64,000 nt of DNA from CAVVNC01 sp963750015 (GTDB taxonomy: Bacteria; Desulfobacterota; Syntrophorhabdia; Syntrophorhabdales; WCHB1-27). Of this stretch, positions 41,311 to 49,260 are shown one piece after another. The stretch is taken from contig CAVVPU010000059.1 of NCBI GenBank assembly GCA_963750015.1, forward strand, positions 1 to 64,000, written 5' to 3'. The notes under the pieces are model-generated. The model saw only the letters and a program-made list of their open reading frames with translations. It had not been told where the DNA came from and ran no database searches. Position 1 is the first letter of the stretch; every line of letters starts with the position of its first letter. Made by a program: the position numbers and the translations under genes.

Positions 41311-42288
41311 GTGCGACTGAGAATGGGTACCGATGCGATAGGCCTCAAGCAGGGCGATAGGCCTGCCATCTGGTTCAAGGCGATACGTTTCCATTACGTA
41401 CCGCCCAGCTTTCTTCCGGCGATCCTGGGCAGCCTCATCGCATGGTGCTCAGGGTACAGGCCTGATATGCTAGGCTTTTTCCTGGTAGTCATCGGAGTTA
41501 CCGTAAACCATTGTGGGCTGAACATGCTCGATGACGTGTGCGATTACCTGCATCAGGTCGATAGGTCGATAGGCGAAGAGAGGAATCCTTACACGGGTGG
41601 CAGCGGAGTTTTGACCGAAGGTCTTCTCTCGCCAAAACAGGTTGCGGCCGGGGCGGCACTATGCTTTTTCCTGACCTCACTGATTGGGGTTTACCTCACA
41701 CTCACCCACGGATGGCCCGTACTGGCCCTCGGTCTGTTTGGTCTGTTTTGCTCAGTCTTTTATACTCTCCCACCGATCAAGTTCGGTTACCGGGGACTTG
41801 GCGAACTTGGTCTCCTGGTCAATTTCGGACCCGTTATCGGCATGGGAGCATACTATGTGCAGGCAAGGACTTTTGCGGTCGAGCCTTTTCTTGCTTCCCT
41901 CGTCCTCGGCGTGATGATGTGGTCGGAAATCGTAATAAACGAGATCCCCGACTACGACGAGGATAAGGCAGCAGGCAAGATGAACCTGGTTGCCAAGTTT
42001 GGAAAAAGAAGCGGCGTGGTTTTGTTCGTGGCCGGCCTCGTGGCCGCCTATGTGATCCTGGCTCTTACCACCTTAGTCGGGTATGCACCTCCGATCCTTC
42101 TCGCAGGGTTCGTAAGCCTACCACTGGCCGTCAGGGCATTCACCCTGCTCAGAAAGAACTATGGAGACAAGATCAAAATGATGCCGGCCAACCTCGCCAT
42201 GATAAAGGTCCACGTGCTTACCGGTGTGGCAATGATTGCCGCCTACGCCGCCTATTATCTTGAAAAAGGCATATGGGGTGGTCTTTAG
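41311..42288 (+). CDS. UbiA-family prenyltransferase (MenA-like)
   Basis: About 325 residues, eight or nine membrane helices. The two Asp-rich motifs that bind Mg-polyprenyl diphosphate are LNMLDDVCDYLHQVDRS near residue 75 and INEIPDYDEDKAAGK (about 210). The segment PYTGGSGVLTEGLLSPKQ resembles 1,4-dihydroxy-2-naphthoate prenyltransferases, so a menaquinone or related quinone role is plausible, fitting the nearby complex I, but no other men genes are here. The GTG at 41311 has GGAGG 5 nt upstream and is preferred; ATG 41323 is an alternative. Confidence 0.8.
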   Translation: MRLRMGTDAIGLKQGDRPAIWFKAIRFHYVPPSFLPAILGSLIAWCSGYRPDMLGFFLVVIGVTVNHCGLNMLDDVCDYLHQVDRSIGEERNPYTGGSGVLTEGLLSPKQVAAGAALCFFLTSLIGVYLTLTHGWPVLALGLFGLFCSVFYTLPPIKFGYRGLGELGLLVNFGPVIGMGAYYVQARTFAVEPFLASLVLGVMMWSEIVINEIPDYDEDKAAGKMNLVAKFGKRSGVVLFVAGLVAAYVILALTTLVGYAPPILLAGFVSLPLAVRAFTLLRKNYGDKIKMMPANLAMIKVHVLTGVAMIAAYAAYYLEKGIWGGL

Positions 42289-42332
42289 CCGGTTCTATCG
42301 CCGTCTCTTATTTCTATCGTGATAAGCCCGCA

Positions 42333-42361
42333 TTGACAAGTTTTTTATGCCGCTTTAGAAT
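42333..42361 (+). promoter_or_regulatory. Promoter of the EFR1 gene
   Basis: TTGACA (42333-42338), a 17-bp spacer and TAGAAT (42356-42361), leaving an untranslated leader of about 50 nt. Confidence 0.7.
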
Positions 42362-42417
42362 GAAATATCGTCGATCGAGCGCACTTTGACGATGATTCCG
42401 ATTCATGCGGAGGGAGT

Positions 42418-43254
42418 GTGGAAACAAGGCTCTATTGTTTTACCGGTACGGGTAATTCTCTATGGGTAGCCCGTAATATGGCCCGAAGCCTCGGGGGTGC
42501 AGATCTCATATCCCTCGCCGATTGGAAGAGCAATGGAGAACCAACGGCCTCCCGAACCGTGGGACTGATATTTCCCGTTTATATCTGGGGGTTGCCCGGT
42601 CGAATCATCCGGTTTGTCGAAACGTCGAGAGAACTCGAACACAGCTATGTATTTGCGATCGCCGTGAACGGGGGTCAGGTTGCCAACACGCTTGTACAGC
42701 TCGCAAAACTCCTGAGAAAGAGGGGCTCTAAGCTTTCTTGCGGATTCGAGATAACCATGCCGTCAAACTATATACCCTGGGGCGGACCCGGACCCGAGGA
42801 AAAATGGCGAACGCTCTTCGAACCTGCCCAGAACAAGATAACACGCATCGCAGCCTCGGTTAGAAACAAGGAAACGAAGCCGGTCGAAAAGGGACCATTG
42901 TGGCAGAGGGTGTTCTTCACTTTGATCTACAAGTTGAGTTTTTCGAAGATTCCCGGGATGGATAAGTCCTTCTGGGTGGATGATAAATGCAACCATTGCG
43001 GCACATGCGGCAAAGTCTGCCCCTCCCTCAACATCACTTTCCAGGCGGGAAAACCGATCTGGAACCGTCGCTGTGAACAATGCTTCGCGTGCTTGCAATG
43101 GTGCCCGAAGGAGGCCATCCAATACGGTAAGAAGACGGCGAAGTACGAGCGCTACCACCACCCGGAGATTAATCTTAAGGAGATTCTTGCTTCCCGGGGA
43201 GCCGGAAAAGACGTCTCAGACGGGGCGCTCGATACCGAACTTCGAAGAGAATAA
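42418..43254 (+). CDS. EFR1-type flavodoxin/ferredoxin protein
   Basis: 278 residues. The N-terminal half is flavodoxin-like, with the FMN phosphate loop FTGTGNSLWVAR. The C-terminal part holds two [4Fe-4S] motifs, CNHCGTCGKVCPSLN and CEQCFACLQWCPKEAIQYG. This architecture is common in strict anaerobes and serves intracellular electron transfer; partners are unknown. The start is GTG with GGAGG 4 nt upstream. The last 20 or so residues, after the usual end near HHPEINLKEIL, run into the junction with a decayed SRPBCC gene and may be acquired read-through sequence. Confidence 0.85.
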   Translation: METRLYCFTGTGNSLWVARNMARSLGGADLISLADWKSNGEPTASRTVGLIFPVYIWGLPGRIIRFVETSRELEHSYVFAIAVNGGQVANTLVQLAKLLRKRGSKLSCGFEITMPSNYIPWGGPGPEEKWRTLFEPAQNKITRIAASVRNKETKPVEKGPLWQRVFFTLIYKLSFSKIPGMDKSFWVDDKCNHCGTCGKVCPSLNITFQAGKPIWNRRCEQCFACLQWCPKEAIQYGKKTAKYERYHHPEINLKEILASRGAGKDVSDGALDTELRRE

Positions 43255-43524
43255 GACTATCGAAGGAAAATGGAGAACTTCCGACTTCAGTGACGATGAC
43301 GAGGACTCCCTCGTCGAGATCCGTTTCGCAACCGAAGAAGGAGACAATACCAAGGTAGTGTTGACGCATTCGAATCTACCGGATGGACCTGGAAAAGAAT
43401 ACAAGAGTAGCGGCAGGGCTCTGTAGATTTCTATCTCAAGCCTCTCAGGGACTGCTTCGAGAAAGAGCCGCTGGACACAAGCAGATATGAGAGGAGTCTA
43501 AACAAGGAGGAGGATTCATGGTGA
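43241..43524 (+). pseudogene. Remnant of an SRPBCC (AHSA1-like) gene
   Basis: In one frame 43241-43426 reads EENKTIEGKWRTSDF then VEIRFATEEGDNTKVVLTHS and LPDGPGKEYK. After a frame change near 43414-43420 (net loss of one base or gain of two) it continues GSVDFYLKPLRDCFEKEPLD to a TGA inside the next gene. Together this is the C-terminal half of an AHSA1/START-type domain; the N-terminal half is missing and the EFR1 gene abuts instead. It looks like deletion plus frameshift decay. The family call is by recognition of the W-R and hydrophobic-strand pattern and has not been searched. Confidence 0.6.
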
Positions 43525-44264
43525 CCATAATGACGGTAGCGATGGGGTTTCTGTCGGCAATAGGGCTCGGCGTTACCTCAGTCGACGGAGAGGCTGCGTT
43601 AGAAAAGGACGTGATTAAGACCGATAAAGGCGATATTGAAATCACCTTTATCGGTCACGGCTCGCTCATGATAAGGTTTGACAAAAAGGTAGTCCACGTC
43701 GATCCCTTCGGTGAATTAGCCGACTACTCGGTGTTCCCGAAGGCGGACCTGGTGCTGCTCACCCACGATCATTTTGACCATCTGGACTCGGCCGCTTTGA
43801 AGAAAGTCCGTTCCGAAGGAACCGCAATAATCCTTACCGAAAAGTGCGCTAAACAAGTGACCGGCGGCATCATAATGAGGAACGGGGATACCCGGCAGGC
43901 GATGGGCATCACCATTGAAGCTGTTCCCGCCTACAATCTCGTTCACAAACGGCCCGATGGTCAGCCCTTTCACCCGAAAGGCGAAGGGAACGGTTACCTT
44001 TTGACCTTGGGTGATAAGGTCCTCTACCTTGCCGGCGACACGGAAAACATACCTGAGATGAAATCGCTTAAGGCGGTCGATATTGCCTTTCTCCCGGCGA
44101 ACCTTCCCTATACTATGACACCGGAAATGGTTGCTGACGCAGTTTGGATGTTCCGGCCCAAGGTCCTCTATCCCTACCACTTCGGAGAAACGGACACGAA
44201 CGCCATTATGAGACTCCTTTCTGACGTTCCCGACCTCGAGGTCCGCATCCGAAGGATGGAGTAA
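43518..44264 (+). CDS. MBL-fold metallohydrolase, exported
   Basis: 248 residues. A hydrophobic N-terminus (MVTIMTVAMGFLSAIGLGVT) could be a signal peptide or anchor, so the protein may act outside the cytoplasm. The metallo-beta-lactamase metal site is present as LLTHDHFDHLDSA, with further ligands in LYLAGDTENIPEM and YPYHFGETDT. The fold variant resembles the UlaG/UPF0173 group. Substrate unknown. AAGGAGGAGG 4 nt before the ATG gives a strong start. Confidence 0.85.
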   Translation: MVTIMTVAMGFLSAIGLGVTSVDGEAALEKDVIKTDKGDIEITFIGHGSLMIRFDKKVVHVDPFGELADYSVFPKADLVLLTHDHFDHLDSAALKKVRSEGTAIILTEKCAKQVTGGIIMRNGDTRQAMGITIEAVPAYNLVHKRPDGQPFHPKGEGNGYLLTLGDKVLYLAGDTENIPEMKSLKAVDIAFLPANLPYTMTPEMVADAVWMFRPKVLYPYHFGETDTNAIMRLLSDVPDLEVRIRRME

Positions 44265-44368
44265 TCTTCTCCGATTGTCCTCGGTTCACTCCAGGGAAGC
44301 GTTGAAGCGCAGACCGCCTCATCGGCGCTCGTTTAGACGAGGATCTATGACATTATTCTAAATATTAA

Positions 44369-44397
44369 TTAATTTATTTAATTATTATATAAATTAA
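44369..44397. promoter_or_regulatory. AT-rich inverted repeat upstream of the MarR gene
   Basis: TTAATTTAT (44369-44377) and its exact reverse complement ATAAATTAA (44389-44397), with centres 20 bp apart, inside an almost pure A+T stretch 23 nt before the marR start. Two helical turns between half-site centres is the spacing of many MarR operators, suggesting autoregulation. No clear promoter hexamers can be separated from the A+T background. Confidence 0.45.
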
Positions 44398-44419
44398 CTT
44401 AAATAGGAGATAAGTAAGG

Positions 44420-44914
44420 ATGGAAGATTTGCGCTTCGAGCTCCTGTCTGATACCGTATATTCACTAATCCCACTTTTGAAAAAACATTTTCGCCCTAAT
44501 TTCGATATACTCGAGGAATACGATAACCTGACCAAGGCTTATCTGCCTCTCCTTTTTGCGCTTCTCGCAGCGGATAAGCTCATTATGAGCGAAGCCGCGA
44601 AGCAGGTAGGCCTTTCAAAGCCCCATATTACCCTTCAGGTCTCCAGGCTCGTGGAAGAGGGGCTTTTAGAAAGGCGACCTGAATCGGAAGACCGGAGACT
44701 CATTTCTATAAGCCTTACCCCAAAAGGAAGCGACCTGGTTCACCGCTTGAAGGGAAGCATCAAAGAGAAGGCCGTGAGACTCTTCTCCGGTCTCCCGGAG
44801 GAAACTCTGGAAAGAACCGTGGGGGCTCTATTAACATTGAAAGAGGTCATGGCAGGCGCCGAAAGGCAGGATAGGAACCGTCGAAACAGGGCCGGGAGCG
44901 AACCCCCCCTGTGA
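44420..44914 (+). CDS. MarR-family transcriptional regulator
   Basis: 164 residues. The winged helix-turn-helix spans about 50-120, with MSEAAKQVGLSKPHITLQVS as the recognition region and LVEEGLLERRPESEDRRLIS as the wing, which carries the MarR DxRxxxxxLT-like signature. Helices at both ends form the dimer interface. The ATG follows GGAGAT. It is convergent with the opp operon, so it need not control it; its own AT-rich upstream repeat is the best target candidate. Confidence 0.88.
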   Translation: MEDLRFELLSDTVYSLIPLLKKHFRPNFDILEEYDNLTKAYLPLLFALLAADKLIMSEAAKQVGLSKPHITLQVSRLVEEGLLERRPESEDRRLISISLTPKGSDLVHRLKGSIKEKAVRLFSGLPEETLERTVGALLTLKEVMAGAERQDRNRRNRAGSEPPL

Positions 44915-45028
44915 AAAGAGGGGAATCCGGACCCGAACTACAGAACCACAATGTCCGGCTTTGGAGATTTGTCAGGGCGACCTTGAAGGGATCACGCCTA
45001 GGGTAGGCACCTTTAGACTTACTCCGAA

Positions 45029-46018
45029 TTATGCCTTTATACAGGCCACTTGGTGGCCGTCGCCCACGTCCCTCAGAGGCGGCACAGCTTCGCCGCATTC
45101 CGGGGTTGCCTGAAAACACCGGGGATGAAAGGCACATCCCGGAGGTGGGTTAAGCGGACTCGGCACCTCCCCGCCCAGTATGATCCGTTCCCTGGTCTCC
45201 TCAACCACAGGGTCGGCGATAGGGACGGCTGAGAGAAGTGCTTTTGTATAGGGGTGTAACGGATTCTTGTAAAGGGCCTGGGAATCGGTGATCTCGACGA
45301 CGTGGCCAAGATACATGACCGCTACCCGGTCGCTTATGTGGCGGACCACCGAAAGGTCGTGGGCGATAAACAAATAGCTCAACCCCAGGAATTCCTGCTG
45401 CAATTCCTCCAAAAGGTTGATGATTTGGGCCTGAATGGATACGTCCAGAGCCGAGATAGGCTCGTCGCAGATGATGAGGGAAGGCTCGCAGGCGAGGGCC
45501 CGAGCCACCCCGATACGCTGCCTTTGGCCCCCGCTAAACTGATGGGGGAAGCGGTCCTTCATGCCGGGGTCGAGGCCGACAATCCTAAACAGCCGATCCA
45601 CCCTATCGGCGTACTCCGAATTGCCGTGGGTCAAGTTATGAATTTTCAACGGCTCACCCACTATGCTGCCGGCATTCTGACGGGGGTCCAAAGAACTATA
45701 GGGATCCTGAAAGATTAACGCCATGTTGGCGCGCAGGTCTTTCATATCCTCCTCGGCGGCAGAGGTAATATCCTTTCCCTTGAAGACGATTTTCCCGCCC
45801 GTGGGCGTATAGAGTCTGATGACGCAACGACCGACGGTAGTCTTGCCGCAACCGCTCTCTCCCACAAGGCCTAATGTTTCCCCTTTCATCAGCTTGAAGG
45901 TAACGCCGTCGACCGCCTTTACGTCAGCCACCTTCTTCTTCAAAAGACCTCTGGTGACGGGAAAGTACATCCTCAAATCGGTCACATCCAGAATGGTATC
46001 ACTATGCTCTGCGTTCAC
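45029..46018 (-). CDS. Oligopeptide/dipeptide ABC transporter ATP-binding protein (OppF/DppF)
   Basis: 329 residues. Walker A GLVGESGCGKTTVG near residue 50, signature FSGGQRQRIGVARAL, Walker B LIICDEPISALDVS and the C-terminal oligopeptide-transporter domain with PPGCAFHPRCFQATPEC, whose cysteines bind an iron-sulfur cluster in some relatives. It pairs with the OppD-type ATPase encoded upstream, whose end it overlaps by 17 nt. The transported substrate (peptide, nickel chelate or other) cannot be told. Confidence 0.9.
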   Translation of the reverse strand: MNAEHSDTILDVTDLRMYFPVTRGLLKKKVADVKAVDGVTFKLMKGETLGLVGESGCGKTTVGRCVIRLYTPTGGKIVFKGKDITSAAEEDMKDLRANMALIFQDPYSSLDPRQNAGSIVGEPLKIHNLTHGNSEYADRVDRLFRIVGLDPGMKDRFPHQFSGGQRQRIGVARALACEPSLIICDEPISALDVSIQAQIINLLEELQQEFLGLSYLFIAHDLSVVRHISDRVAVMYLGHVVEITDSQALYKNPLHPYTKALLSAVPIADPVVEETRERIILGGEVPSPLNPPPGCAFHPRCFQATPECGEAVPPLRDVGDGHQVACIKA

Positions 46019-47003
46019 TTTTCGTTTCCTCGCTATTTAATATACAGCCGACGTAGTGCTCATTACCGACGTTGATGAATGGCATATGGACATCTGCAGA
46101 GCAGCGATCGGACTTCTCGTTGCAACGGGGATAGAACGCACAAATGGGGGGCATATTGATGAGGTTCGGCGGCAAACCCTGGATCGGCACCAGTCTGCGT
46201 CCCTTTTCCTCATCGAGTCTCGGCACACACCTCAGGAGGCCTCTAGTGTAAGGATGCTTAGGGTTTGCGAAGATGTCTTTAGTGGTCCCGGACTCGACGA
46301 TCTTTCCCGCATACATGATGTAGATCCGCTGGGCATAACGGGCGACAACACCGAGGTTGTGAGTGACTATGATCAGGGATGTACGGAATTTCTGGACCAC
46401 ATCCTTCATCAGTTCGAGCAATTGCGCCTGCGTCGTCACATCGAGGGCGGTGGTCGGCTCGTCCGCGATGAGCAACTTCGGATTGCAGGACATGCCCATG
46501 GCAATCATAACCCTTTGCCGCATGCCGCCACTGAACTGGTGCGGGTAATCATCGAGTCGATTCTTCGAGGCCGGTAGGCCTACCATCCCGAGCAACTCAG
46601 CCGCTCGGTCCCTGGAGACCTCCTTGCTCATGCCCAGATGGAGCTGAAGCATTTCTGTCATCTGCTTTCCGATAGTCAGGACAGGGTTTAGAGAGGTCAT
46701 GGGTTCCTGAAATATCATGGCGATCTTCGCTCCCCGTATCGACCGCATCTCCGAGCCCTGAGCCGGCAGCTTGAGTATATCGCGTCCCTCGAACATTACC
46801 TCGCCCCCAACCACTTTACCCGGTGAAGAGACGAGCTGAATAACCGATAGCTGACTGACCGACTTCCCGCAACCGCTCTCTCCCACCATGCCGACGATTT
46901 CCTGCTCGTTTATGTGGTAAGAAACGCCGTTGACGGCTTTGACGACGCCGGCTTCCGTGTTGAAATGTGTCTCGAGATTCTTTACGTCCAATAATATAGA
47001 CAT
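46002..47003 (-). CDS. Oligopeptide/dipeptide ABC transporter ATP-binding protein (OppD/DppD)
   Basis: 333 residues. Walker A GMVGESGCGKSVSQLS, signature FSGGMRQRVMIAMGMS, Walker B LLIADEPTTALDVT, and the C-terminal family domain ending PPICAFYPRCNEKSDRCSAD. It is the second gene from the 3' end of a four-gene operon, 16 nt after the OppC-type permease. Confidence 0.9.
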   Translation of the reverse strand: MSILLDVKNLETHFNTEAGVVKAVNGVSYHINEQEIVGMVGESGCGKSVSQLSVIQLVSSPGKVVGGEVMFEGRDILKLPAQGSEMRSIRGAKIAMIFQEPMTSLNPVLTIGKQMTEMLQLHLGMSKEVSRDRAAELLGMVGLPASKNRLDDYPHQFSGGMRQRVMIAMGMSCNPKLLIADEPTTALDVTTQAQLLELMKDVVQKFRTSLIIVTHNLGVVARYAQRIYIMYAGKIVESGTTKDIFANPKHPYTRGLLRCVPRLDEEKGRRLVPIQGLPPNLINMPPICAFYPRCNEKSDRCSADVHMPFINVGNEHYVGCILNSEETKSERRA

Positions 47004-47019
47004 TCCGATCCCCTTGTCC

Positions 47020-47928
47020 TTAGAGTAGTCCCCTCAGTCTCGGGTCGAGGGCGTCCCTCAGCCCGTCACCGACCATATTGAAACCAAAAACCACGAGCAT
47101 GATGGCAAGGCCCGGAGCAAAAGAGAGCACCGGGTTTGAGAGGAGATACTGATAGCCGTCGGAAACCATGGAACCCCACGCAGCTCCCGGTGGTTTGATG
47201 CCGATACCAAGAAAACTGAGAGCGGCTTCTGCCAGGATGAGAGTGCCCAGTTGCAGGGTGACGAGCACTATCATCGGGGGCAGGGCATTGGGGAGTATGT
47301 GACCGAACATGGTCCGCGACTTGGCCGACCCCATCGCCCGCTGAGCCAGAATGTAATCGTTCTCCTTTATACTGAGGGTCAGACCGTGCATGACCCTCGC
47401 GTAGACCGGTATCAGCGCCACACTCATGGCGATGATGACGTTCTGTATTCCTCCACCGAGAACAGCTGCAAGGAGCAATGCGAGCAAGAGCATGGGAAAA
47501 GCCATGAGCGCATCTATGGCCCTCATGATGATAAGACCAATAAGACCGCCGTAAAACCCCGCAGTCATACCGAGGCTAACGCCAATAGCGGACGCAATTG
47601 CAACGGTGACAAAACCAACTAATAGAACCGTCCTCGTGGCGTAGATCAAACGGCTTAGAGTGTCCCGACCCTGGATGTCCGTGCCAAGGGGATATTCCCT
47701 GCATGGCTGGACCAGGGAGTCGGCCATCTTGCCCTTATAAGGATCGTGGGGAGCCAAGAACGAGGCGAAGGCCGCACAGAATACCAGGCAAAACAGTATA
47801 ACGAGACCGAAGATGACCAGTTTACGCTGGAAAAATACGCGGCGGAATCGAGCCCACTCGCTCACTCTGGGAGGGGCCTCCAGCGCGCCGGAAACAGCGG
47901 CAGCGTTTGTCGTTCGTTCTCCCGACAT
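47020..47928 (-). CDS. Oligopeptide/dipeptide ABC transporter permease (OppC/DppC)
   Basis: 302 residues. A cytoplasmic N-terminus and one helix (LVIFGLVILFCLVFCAAFAS) precede the BPD transmembrane domain with five more helices. The cytoplasmic EAA-type loop that contacts the ATPases is in the segment GSAKSRTMFGHILPNALPPM. It lies 14 nt after the OppB-type gene. Confidence 0.9.
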   Translation of the reverse strand: MSGERTTNAAAVSGALEAPPRVSEWARFRRVFFQRKLVIFGLVILFCLVFCAAFASFLAPHDPYKGKMADSLVQPCREYPLGTDIQGRDTLSRLIYATRTVLLVGFVTVAIASAIGVSLGMTAGFYGGLIGLIIMRAIDALMAFPMLLLALLLAAVLGGGIQNVIIAMSVALIPVYARVMHGLTLSIKENDYILAQRAMGSAKSRTMFGHILPNALPPMIVLVTLQLGTLILAEAALSFLGIGIKPPGAAWGSMVSDGYQYLLSNPVLSFAPGLAIMLVVFGFNMVGDGLRDALDPRLRGLL

Positions 47929-47942
47929 TATCTCATACCCTC

Positions 47943-48902
47943 CTAACTATACCTGATTCTCGGGTCGATCCAGCCGTAGGATATGTCGACTATCAGATTG
48001 ACTAAAATGATTATGCTCGTGAGGACAAGGGTACAAGACTGGATGACCACATAGTCCTGAGCAAAGATGCTGCTCACGAGCAGCCGGCCGACACCGGGAA
48101 TGGCGAATATGGTCTCGGTAATGACGGAGCCGGCAAAGACGGTCCCCACGCCCATACCGAGGACGGTGATCACCGGAATGAGACTCGGCTTGAGGGCATG
48201 GCGCAGTATTATGGTCCTCTCGCGAAGGCCCTTGGACCATGCGGTCCTCACGTAGTCCTGCCTGACGATTTCGAGCATGCTCGACCTCATCTGGCGAGCA
48301 TTGACAGCCAGGCTTGTCACCGAAAGACAGATCACCGGCATGATGATCTGTTTGGTGCTCATCCAGAAATCGACAAAAGGAGAGGTGTACCCGGCAATGG
48401 GCAGCCAACCGAGCCTCAAGCCGAAGAAATACATCAGGAGAAGACCGAGCCAAAAGACAGGTACCGTTACTAAGAGGTTTGCGCAGGTCGTTGCTGCCGC
48501 GTCTATCCAGGTACCTCGTCTCACGGCTGCGATGAGACCAAGGGCAATGCCGAAGACGGAATGAATGGCGAAGGCCACGAGACTCAGGTGCAGAGTGACG
48601 GGAAAACGCTCGAGCATAAGGGTGCTCACCTGTTCGTGATAATTTATGGAAGTGCCGAGGTTCCCGTGAAAGACACCGAAAATCCAGGTCAGGTATTGTA
48701 CGACCAGGGGTTTGTCCAAGCCATACTCTACCCGGAGTTTCGCCAGCTGTTCCATGGTCATGTTACCGGATGACGCGGATTGACCCAGAAAGATTATCAA
48801 AGGATCACCCGGCAAGAGCCGCAGAACGGAGAAGATGATGATCGTGAGCAACCATAGAGTAATCAGGGCCACAAAGAGTCGTCGAATAATGTATGTCGCC
48901 AT
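47943..48902 (-). CDS. Oligopeptide/dipeptide ABC transporter permease (OppB/DppB)
   Basis: 319 residues and six helices, beginning MATYIIRRLFVALITLWLLT as typical for the family. The EAA loop region is TIILRHALKPSLIPVITVLG, followed by ETIFAIPGVGRLLVSS. First gene of the operon. The usual extracytoplasmic substrate-binding protein gene is not found before or after it in this window. Confidence 0.9.
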   Translation of the reverse strand: MATYIIRRLFVALITLWLLTIIIFSVLRLLPGDPLIIFLGQSASSGNMTMEQLAKLRVEYGLDKPLVVQYLTWIFGVFHGNLGTSINYHEQVSTLMLERFPVTLHLSLVAFAIHSVFGIALGLIAAVRRGTWIDAAATTCANLLVTVPVFWLGLLLMYFFGLRLGWLPIAGYTSPFVDFWMSTKQIIMPVICLSVTSLAVNARQMRSSMLEIVRQDYVRTAWSKGLRERTIILRHALKPSLIPVITVLGMGVGTVFAGSVITETIFAIPGVGRLLVSSIFAQDYVVIQSCTLVLTSIIILVNLIVDISYGWIDPRIRYS

Positions 48903-48987
48903 GTCAAACCTCTTTCAAGGATCGCGTTCAAGGCGGCTCATGAATCTGCCATATCGATGTCCTCAGGGCTCGTATGCCGCCCGGCAC

Positions 48988-49016
48988 AATTAACCCAATT
49001 TTCCGGTGCTTGTCAA
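48988..49016 (-). promoter_or_regulatory. Candidate promoter of the opp operon
   Basis: On the minus strand, TTGACA (49011-49016), a 17-bp spacer and TTAATT (48988-48993), leaving a leader of about 75 nt before the OppB-type start. Confidence 0.5.
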
Positions 49017-49260
49017 GCCATTCGTGGTGGACCTAATGTCAGCTGCTTCCCAAGAAAAGGCCTTGAGCACCGTGTCTTGGAATTCAACTCAAATCCGTGC
49101 CGCCCCCTATGGAAATTCGTCAAGACAACATAGCATTTTTCAAAATATGTGACAACCTTGCTTATCCGGCCGCACGGGCTCGACAACAGTCTTGGAGTGG
49201 GCCATACGCTCTTTCCCGGCCTTGTCGTTTTCTGGTAAGATATGCCCGGAGGCGGCATCG

